A stretch of DNA of 21,117 nt from QAMH01 sp964435565 (GTDB taxonomy: Bacteria; Actinomycetota; Coriobacteriia; Coriobacteriales; QAMH01). Shown here piece by piece: positions 15,667 to 21,117 of this stretch. The notes under the pieces are model-generated. The model saw nothing but the letters and a program-made list of their open reading frames with translations, ran no database searches and had not been told where the DNA came from. The stretch is from assembly GCA_964435565.1 (NCBI GenBank), contig CAYSZR010000034.1:1-21117 (forward strand). The letters are read 5' to 3'. Positions within the stretch are counted from its first letter, which is position 1; each line of letters opens with the position of its first letter. A program made the position numbers and the translations under genes.

Positions 15667-16467
15667 CTATTCGGAACTTTCGCCTTGCGTCGCAGCGCTG
15701 CTTGTCGATTCTGTAGCGGTGCTGCTGCTTGAAGACGTCTCCTCATCGCTAGATTGGACGATATCGTATTCCAGCGGACCTGGAGCGTCGTTGATTTTAA
15801 CGTCGGCGTTTGCATATTGATCGTCGAGCCATGCATTCCACGTGGTCTCGTCGATGCTCGTGGTGCCATCGGCAGCCGTCGTCGACGCTACTTCCTCTTC
15901 CAGTTTATAGATCTTGAGCTGTTCGCGAATCTCCTTTTTATACGCATCGAGGTTCGCATACCCTTGTCGTTGGAGCACGCTTTCGAATACACCTGGCATG
16001 AACTGTGACTCGACGTATGCACGCTGCTGCTCGACATATGCATCGACTTCCTCGTCGTCCACTGTGACGTTCATTTCCTTGATCTGGTACTGGATGATGT
16101 CATTGCGTACAAGCTGCTCGATGACATAGGTGCGCATGTCTTGCGCCGTACCCTTAGTCTGATCTTGCGAAGTCTGGCTCGTCGTCCCGCCGGCATTGGT
16201 AATCGCCTTTTCAGTTGCCGATTGCTGGTTGCTGGCCGAATTCGAGTCGTAAGTACGCTCTTCTACGAACTTCGCCCATGCGGTGTCGTCGGTAACGCTG
16301 TAATACGTTCGCATGTTGTTAATGGTTGTAGTGACTTCCTCTTCTGTCACTTCACCGTGCGCCCACGTCGCTGCATTGTTCTTGCCACATCCGGCAAGGC
16401 ATATGCATGCAACAAGCATCGAGACAAGTGCAAGGACTACGAAGAAACTGCGTTTTGACAGTGCCAT
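15667..16467 (-). CDS. SurA_N-like foldase lipoprotein without a PPIase domain
   Basis: A 266-residue lipoprotein: the signal peptide ends in LAGC with Cys27. The chain then resembles the N-terminal chaperone part of SurA/PrsA-type foldases, with a short strand (ATWAHGEVTEEEV), a helix with a Ser/Thr/Gln-rich insertion (about 74-108), and helices 109-195 with the usual QLVRNDIIQYQIKEMNV and YKKEIREQLKIYKL pattern. No parvulin catalytic domain follows. Only WNAWLDDQYANADVKIN and a Ser/Thr/Glu-rich tail remain, so a holdase-like role outside the membrane is likelier than isomerase activity. The ATG at 16467 has AGGAGG 5-6 bases upstream. It is the first gene of the minus-strand block with pgk; its promoter should lie in 16492-16619, where only weak candidates are seen. 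Confidence 0.82.
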   Translation of the reverse strand: MALSKRSFFVVLALVSMLVACICLAGCGKNNAATWAHGEVTEEEVTTTINNMRTYYSVTDDTAWAKFVEERTYDSNSASNQQSATEKAITNAGGTTSQTSQDQTKGTAQDMRTYVIEQLVRNDIIQYQIKEMNVTVDDEEVDAYVEQQRAYVESQFMPGVFESVLQRQGYANLDAYKKEIREQLKIYKLEEEVASTTAADGTTSIDETTWNAWLDDQYANADVKINDAPGPLEYDIVQSSDEETSSSSSTATESTSSAATQGESSE

Positions 16468-16619
16468 GAACTCCTCCTGGTTGGCATACATGTTGCTGGA
16501 AACGGTACCATAACAAGCGCCGATTGCAGCACTTTCCTCAAGAAAACCGATGAATGGGAAACAGGATCGGCACCTGCTACGCTACACTGGAATCACGAAG
16601 GCAAGACGAAGGAGAATCG

Positions 16620-16862
16620 ATGGCCGAAGACCAGAACAGGCACGAAGCCACCCAAGAAGCAGAAACCGCAGGTAAACAAGATATCAGCCTTGACGACCTG
16701 AACTATGAAGACTATCTGAAGCTTACCAACCCCACCTTAAGCGATGCAGAGATTGAAACGATGGTCCGCAAGGAGAATCGCTATACCTGGATCGTACGCT
16801 TCGAGTTGCTCGCGCTCGTCCTCTTCGTCATCGTCATACTCTTTGTCATTTTCCTCACGTAA
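16620..16862 (+). CDS. Small membrane protein with one C-terminal helix
   Basis: 80 residues of unknown function. The first 50 are acidic and polar (DLNYEDYLKLTNPTLSDAEIE). After a basic WIVRF turn, residues 58-80 are a single hydrophobic helix ending the chain, so it would be tail-anchored with a cytoplasmic head. The ATG at 16620 has AAGGAG 5-6 bases upstream. Its TAA overlaps the Shine-Dalgarno of the next gene (TAAGGAGG), so the two are translated as a pair. I recognise no family. Confidence 0.75.
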   Translation: MAEDQNRHEATQEAETAGKQDISLDDLNYEDYLKLTNPTLSDAEIETMVRKENRYTWIVRFELLALVLFVIVILFVIFLT

Positions 16863-16871
16863 GGAGGCATT

Positions 16872-17570
16872 TTGATCGTACGCGTCTCGAGAAGGAACAG
16901 ACGCACCGCACCACCCAAAACCACCCCCATCGCATATCGTGTCATCTTGGCCATCTCACTCGTCGCATTCATAGGCGGGTTTGCAGATATGGCTTGGGCC
17001 GTCGTCGCCCACTCAAACCAGGCGGCTGCGCCCACACAGTCCGAACAAACACAGCCAGATAGCTCGAGCACGCAGATCAGTCCCTATAACGGACGCATAA
17101 CACCCGACGGGCAGTCCGCCTCCGCTTCCACATCGGCATCGAGCTCGACATCGACGTCGGCATCGACGGCCGCCTCGGCTGCGACATCGACATCGGCGGC
17201 TGCTTCTGCCTCGACAGAAGTCAACGCCGAAACTGCGGCAGAACAGGCGCGACCCAAGACTGACGAACAAAGTCCCGAGACATCAGATGATGGCAATACA
17301 CAGCAAGGTGATACCCAGGGATACTATGTGGTGCACCATACGGCGTATCAAGAGATTCCCCTGTACAGGATCGTCCATCATCAGGCATCGACACCGCAGG
17401 AAGTGACAATCGGAGGCGTCACGCATGTTGAGTGGACGAGCTGCCCCGTCTGCGGGCAGCGCCACGAGAGCGCCTTTAACGAGCAGATTGTGGACCACGT
17501 AAACGAAGTGTTCTGCACTGCCTGTGGCGGCAAGCATGACTACAGCTACGACGAGATCGTGTGGTACTGA
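16872..17570 (+). CDS. Membrane-anchored zinc-ribbon-like protein, TTG start
   Basis: 232 residues of unknown function. A basic N-terminus leads into one membrane helix (about 22-46), so the rest probably faces outward. Residues 83-115 are almost only Ala, Ser and Thr. The C-terminal part has two short His-rich repeats (YVVHHTAYQE and YRIVHHQAS, about 152-176), then CPVCGQRH and CTACGGKH (about 194-220), two CxxC knuckles with trailing His suited to bind zinc. The TTG is chosen because AGGAGG lies 4 bases before it and no ATG or GTG fits; the SD overlaps the preceding stop. The gene ends 7 bp from the convergent uvrB end, with only a weak 5-bp hairpin there. Confidence 0.78.
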   Translation: MIVRVSRRNRRTAPPKTTPIAYRVILAISLVAFIGGFADMAWAVVAHSNQAAAPTQSEQTQPDSSSTQISPYNGRITPDGQSASASTSASSSTSTSASTAASAATSTSAAASASTEVNAETAAEQARPKTDEQSPETSDDGNTQQGDTQGYYVVHHTAYQEIPLYRIVHHQASTPQEVTIGGVTHVEWTSCPVCGQRHESAFNEQIVDHVNEVFCTACGGKHDYSYDEIVWY

Positions 17571-17577
17571 AACACCA

Positions 17578-19713
17578 CTAGAATCGGTTGCGCTTGCCCA
17601 TGTTTTTGCGTGTGCCCATAGTTGACCCGCGCCGTGCAGTCGCTTTCAGGCGGGCAAGAGCATCGTCTTCATCGGTGCTCTCGACTTTGGCGCGCAGATT
17701 CACCGCTTGGTCGCGCAGGCGCGCCGCCGCCTCGAAATCAAGTGATTCGGATGCTTCTGCCATCTGCTCTTCAAGCGAGGCGATCATCCGAAGTACCTCG
17801 TCGCGGCCGAGCAGCGCGATTTCGTCGGCAAGGGCAGCGCTCGTCGTGATTCCCTCGGCATCTTTGCCCTGCGTCAGTTCGTCCATGATCGATGAGATCG
17901 CCTTGCGTATAGTCTTGGGCTCGATGCCGTGTTCTTCGTTGTACGCCATCTGGATACGGCGTCTGCGCGCGGTCTCATCGATTGCGCTGCGCATCGAATC
18001 GGTTACGTTATCGGCATACATGATGACGCGCCCGCTCACGTTGCGTGCCGCACGGCCAATCGTCTGTATGAGGCTGCGTTTGTTGCGCAAGAAACCCTCT
18101 TTATCGGCATCGAGGATTGCGATGAGACTGACTTCAGGCAGGTCGAGGCCTTCGCGCAAGAGGTTGATGCCGACCAGCACGTCGAAGGTCCCCCTGCGCA
18201 GATCGCGCAGGATCTCGACTCGCTCGACCGTGCCGATGTCGCTATGCAGGTAGTTGGCTTTCACGCCCTGATCGAGCAGATAATCGGTCAACTCTTCTGC
18301 CATCTTCTTTGTAAGCGTCGTCACAAGCACGCGTTCGCCGCGCGATGCAACATCCTGAATCTCTGCCAGCAAATCGTCGACTTGCCCCTTGGTCGGACGC
18401 AGCACGATTTCGGGATCGAGTAAGCCGGTAGGACGAATTATCTGTTCGACCGTCTGCTCGCTCACCCGTTCCTCGTAATCGCCCGGCGTTGCCGAGATGT
18501 AGACGAACTGCGGCACACGTTGCTCGAATTCATCGAAACGCAAGGGACGGTTATCGAGCGCGCTCGGCAGCCGGAATCCATGCTCGACAAGGGTGATCTT
18601 ACGGCTCCGGTCCCCTTCGTGCATGCCGCGTACCTGCGGCACGGTCACGTGGCTTTCATCGATGAAGGTCAAGAAATCATGGCCGCCAAAATAATCAATC
18701 AACGTATAAGGCGGCTCACCAGGCTTGCGACCATCAAGATGCCGCGAATAGTTCTCGATACCCGTGCAAAAACCCATGGTCTCGAGCATCTCAAGATCAT
18801 ACGAAGTACGTTGTTCCAGGCGCTGCGCTTCGAGCAGCTTGCCCGTTCCCTTAAGTTCATCGAGGCGCGTGCGCAACTCGTCTGAAATCGTGACAAGCGC
18901 AGCTTCCACACTTGGACGGCTCGTTACATAATGCGATGCCGGCCATATAGGCGTTGACGCATATGACATGACCTCTTCGCCAGTCACGTGATCGATCTCG
19001 ATGATGCTTTCGACTTCATCGCCAAAGAACTCGATGTGCAGCAGATTGTCCATATACGGCGCAAACACGTCCACGGAATCGCCACGTACGCGAAATGACC
19101 CGCGCACGAGTTCGTAATCGTTGCGATCGTACTGCATGTCGATAAGGCGATGAATAAAATCATCGCGGTCAAGCGGGACCTCTCGATCGACGAAAACAGC
19201 CATGTCCGCATAGGTTTCCGGCGATCCAATACCATAGATGCAGCTCACGGATGCAACGATGATGACGTCTTTGCGTGTAAGCAGCGCTGACGTCGCCGCA
19301 TGACGCATCTTCTCGACATCATCGTTTATCGAAGAGTCTTTCTCGATATACGTATCGGTTTGCGGGACGTAGGCCTCTGGCTGGTAATAATCGTAATAGC
19401 TTACAAAATAGTTGACGGTGTTATGGGGAAAGAATTCCCTGAGCTCGCTTGCCAGCTGGGCTGCCAACGTTTTGTTAGGAGCGAGCACGAGCGTGGGCTT
19501 TTGCAGGCGCTCGATGACTTTCGCCATCGTGAACGTCTTGCCCGAACCAGTCACACCCAAAAGCGTCTGATAACGCATACCCTGTTGCACGCCCTCGACG
19601 ATTTTCTCGACCGCCTGGGGCTGGTCGCCCGAAAGCTCGTATGGCGCAACGCATACAAAGGGATTGCCCTGCTCACGGTGCCCGTGGATCATTGCGCTCT
19701 GTGCACTGTCCAT
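17578..19713 (-). CDS. uvrB: UvrABC excinuclease subunit B
   Basis: The damage-verifying helicase-like subunit of nucleotide excision repair, loaded by UvrA and recruiting UvrC. The 711 residues show Walker A GVTGSGKT at 53-60, the beta-hairpin segment YFVSYYDYYQPEAYVP near 102-117, DESH at 352-355, ISATPGDYE near 406-414, the helicase block GINLLREGLDLP with QTIGRAARN near 515-558, and a C-terminal UVR motif (about 640-675) that binds UvrC. The ATG at 19713 has AAAGGGAGG 7 bases upstream and overlaps coaE by 25 bp. A second in-frame ATG at 19692 overlaps the coaE stop as ATGA and cannot be excluded. Confidence 0.96.
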   Translation of the reverse strand: MDSAQSAMIHGHREQGNPFVCVAPYELSGDQPQAVEKIVEGVQQGMRYQTLLGVTGSGKTFTMAKVIERLQKPTLVLAPNKTLAAQLASELREFFPHNTVNYFVSYYDYYQPEAYVPQTDTYIEKDSSINDDVEKMRHAATSALLTRKDVIIVASVSCIYGIGSPETYADMAVFVDREVPLDRDDFIHRLIDMQYDRNDYELVRGSFRVRGDSVDVFAPYMDNLLHIEFFGDEVESIIEIDHVTGEEVMSYASTPIWPASHYVTSRPSVEAALVTISDELRTRLDELKGTGKLLEAQRLEQRTSYDLEMLETMGFCTGIENYSRHLDGRKPGEPPYTLIDYFGGHDFLTFIDESHVTVPQVRGMHEGDRSRKITLVEHGFRLPSALDNRPLRFDEFEQRVPQFVYISATPGDYEERVSEQTVEQIIRPTGLLDPEIVLRPTKGQVDDLLAEIQDVASRGERVLVTTLTKKMAEELTDYLLDQGVKANYLHSDIGTVERVEILRDLRRGTFDVLVGINLLREGLDLPEVSLIAILDADKEGFLRNKRSLIQTIGRAARNVSGRVIMYADNVTDSMRSAIDETARRRRIQMAYNEEHGIEPKTIRKAISSIMDELTQGKDAEGITTSAALADEIALLGRDEVLRMIASLEEQMAEASESLDFEAAARLRDQAVNLRAKVESTDEDDALARLKATARRGSTMGTRKNMGKRNRF

Positions 19714-20318
19714 CCCTGGGCCTCCCTTTCTTCCCACCAATCGCTAACCCATGCCTCAAAATCCTCGTACGTGCTCACGTTATCGTAGACCGTATCAGCA
19801 ATCGCCATGCGTTCGGCATCCGTTGGCTGCACGGCCATGCGACGCAACACATCAGCCGCATCCATTCCGCGCGCCACCGCACGGGCAAGGCGGGCTTCAC
19901 TTGGCGCGCACACCGCAATGATCTCGTCGGCAAGCTTCGCGAATTCGGAAGCTTCGGTCAAAAGCGGCACCTCGACAACGAGCACCTTCGCATCGGTGCG
20001 CGGTGCGCAATGCACGTCGAGCACGTAATCAGTAGCCACTTCGGTAATATAGGGAAACGAAATCGCATTGAGATCTTGAGTCGATTGCTCGTCAACAAAG
20101 GCGACCGCTGCAAGATGAGATGGGATAACTGCTCCGTCCTCATCCAGAATATCGTCGCCAAAGCGCTGCGCAAGCGCATCGATAAGCTCGGCATTTCTCG
20201 CTATAAGCGACCTATTGATCTCGTCAAGATCGATGGTAATCGCACCATGCTCGCACAACAGCTGCACCAGCGTGGATTTTCCTGAACCGATGCCCCCCGT
20301 GACCATGACCGTGTACAT
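19689..20318 (-). CDS. coaE: Dephospho-CoA kinase
   Basis: The last step of coenzyme A synthesis: phosphorylation of dephospho-CoA. The 209 residues begin MYTVMVTGGIGSGKST with the P-loop at 8-16, followed by IDLDEINR and the VVEVPLLTE segment. The frame is open another 43 codons upstream, but that stretch overlaps the preceding small gene. The ATG at 20318 with an AGGAGA ribosome site gives the normal family length. It overlaps uvrB by 25 bp. Confidence 0.95.
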   Translation of the reverse strand: MYTVMVTGGIGSGKSTLVQLLCEHGAITIDLDEINRSLIARNAELIDALAQRFGDDILDEDGAVIPSHLAAVAFVDEQSTQDLNAISFPYITEVATDYVLDVHCAPRTDAKVLVVEVPLLTEASEFAKLADEIIAVCAPSEARLARAVARGMDAADVLRRMAVQPTDAERMAIADTVYDNVSTYEDFEAWVSDWWEEREAQGWTVHRAQ

Positions 20319-20331
20319 ACGATCCGCTCTC

Positions 20332-20550
20332 CTATCTCCAAGGATCCGCTTCGGGTTTTTCCCGCGAATCACGTGCGAGTGCATCCATGTAATCGGAATA
20401 CGGGTCATAACCGTCATCATCTTCGTTTTCAGCGCGGACACGCACATCCTCCGCAGGCAGATTCACTTTAGCCTGACGCTTGGCGGCGCGCTGCCAAGCG
20501 GCGCGACCCGCTGGCGACATATGCTCGAAATCAACCATGGCCGGACTCAT
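20332..20550 (-). CDS. Small hydrophilic protein of unknown function
   Basis: 72 residues, 24 bp after mnmA and 13 bp before coaE on the same strand, so the operon spacing supports a real gene. It has a basic helix-forming part (SPAGRAAWQRAAKRQAKV) and an acidic tail rich in Asp, Tyr and Glu ending EADPWR. There is no signal peptide or membrane helix. The start is uncertain: ATG codons at residues 1, 5 and 11 all lack a strong ribosome site. The first is chosen because it best fills the gap after mnmA. Confidence 0.6.
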   Translation of the reverse strand: MSPAMVDFEHMSPAGRAAWQRAAKRQAKVNLPAEDVRVRAENEDDDGYDPYSDYMDALARDSREKPEADPWR

Positions 20551-20574
20551 CTCGATCGGATTTGCTGATCTTGT

Positions 20575-21117
20575 CTATCCTACGACCAGACCGCCACCGA
20601 GGACAAGGTCATCTGAATAAAAGACAACCGGCTGGCCCGCACGCAATCCCAAAACGCGTTCGTTGAATGCAACGACGACGCCATCATCCTTGCATACGAT
20701 CTGTGCAGGAAGCGGTTTGCGGTCATACGCAATGCGCACGCGACATGAGCGCTTTTCCCGTGGCGCTTCGATCGAAGTCCAATGGACGTCGCGCAGCATG
20801 CACATCTCGCTGCCGGCAAGAGCGCGCGTCCCAGCATAGATTGTATGACCTGCGGCGTCTTTGAATACGGCAAAAAGTTCTTCGTCATGCTGAACCGGTT
20901 CAGGCGATTCAACAGTCTCTGCATCTGCATCGTCTACAGGCGGAACACCCATTATGGAATAGGTTCCCAGACTTTGGTCAACGTCGATTCGATACTGTGC
21001 ATCATATGTGCCCACACAGGAATTATCGCCAAGATACATAATCCGGCCTTCCTTGGGAGCAAGCCCGCCTTCGCCCTCAAGCCAGTTAAGATAACCCCTG
21101 CCGTTATAGAAGCACGG
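20575..21117 (-). CDS. mnmA: tRNA 2-thiouridylase MnmA, C-terminal part (cut by window end)
   Basis: MnmA thiolates U34 of tRNAs for Lys, Glu and Gln. Only the last 180 residues are present; the gene runs off the right edge in frame. The visible part starts PCFYNGRGYLNWLEG, matching the region around the second catalytic Cys (ICF in E. coli), so Cys2 here is that candidate. The end shows the beta-barrel domain with VHWTS, RVRIAYDRKPLPA and LRAGQPVVFYSDDLVLGGG, close to the family's PGQ-AVFY-LGGG ending. The normally conserved TxGQRxGLG stretch reads RIDVDQSLG, and an acidic insertion lies at visible residues 60-80, so it is a diverged member. Confidence 0.85.
   Translation of the reverse strand, partial: PCFYNGRGYLNWLEGEGGLAPKEGRIMYLGDNSCVGTYDAQYRIDVDQSLGTYSIMGVPPVDDADAETVESPEPVQHDEELFAVFKDAAGHTIYAGTRALAGSEMCMLRDVHWTSIEAPREKRSCRVRIAYDRKPLPAQIVCKDDGVVVAFNERVLGLRAGQPVVFYSDDLVLGGGLVVG

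Noticed and set aside
16492..16619. Divergent promoters for the foldase and the small membrane protein
   Set aside because: Extended -10-like boxes occur (TGTTATGGT on the minus strand, TGCTACGCT on the plus strand), but neither has a credible -35 at the right distance.
17561..17578. Bidirectional terminator between the zinc-ribbon gene and uvrB
   Set aside because: The stem is only 5 bp (GTGGT/ACCAC) and no T-run follows on either strand.

Overview
The window looks like chromosomal DNA from a moderately GC-rich, single-membrane actinobacterium, most likely class Coriobacteriia (Eggerthellales/Coriobacteriales type). The clues are a T-box-controlled pheST, two lipoproteins with clear lipoboxes, a paired crcB, a secG/glycolysis cluster and a coaE-uvrB pair. 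This placement is inferred from gene content and protein style, not from a marker-gene comparison.

Left part (1-3906): a plus-strand potassium-uptake operon. It holds the end of an unidentified gene, trkH, and a KdpD-like membrane sensor kinase whose usual phosphoacceptor histidine is not visible. It converges on a minus-strand block reading pheS-pheT-crcB2-crcB1: both subunits of phenylalanyl-tRNA synthetase followed by a two-gene Fluc fluoride channel. The pheST transcript starts at an extended -10 promoter and carries a complete T-box leader with a UUC (Phe) specifier, an antiterminator and a terminator.

Middle (7885-11559): a large secreted lipoprotein with a Ser/Gly/Gln-rich linker and a predicted beta-helix body, interrupted by a 10-N assembly gap. 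Next come about 700 bp without a convincing gene. These hold a very regular array of four 34-bp hairpin units, a 12-bp inverted repeat and two terminator-like hairpins. A cation-diffusion-facilitator (CDF) metal exporter lies upstream of the array, and then tRNA-Leu(GAG) with a strong terminator.

Right-centre (11580-16467): minus-strand genes read foldase-like lipoprotein, pgk, tpiA, gpmI, then secG and tRNA-Leu. Glycolysis is represented from 1,3-bisphosphoglycerate to 2-phosphoglycerate plus triose isomerisation, without gap. secG and the tRNA appear to have their own promoter inside the end of gpmI. A long hairpin with two operator-like repeats sits between tpiA and gpmI.

Right end (16620-21117): a two-gene plus-strand unit encodes a small tail-anchored membrane protein and a membrane-anchored zinc-ribbon-like protein with a TTG start. 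It converges, 7 bp apart, on a minus-strand operon of mnmA (partial), a small unknown protein, coaE and uvrB.

The most unusual items are the four-unit hairpin array behind the CDF gene, the kinase without an H-box histidine in a trk operon, the extracytoplasmic paired-CxxC protein, and the broken lipoprotein gene whose missing segment must be a multiple of three bases.
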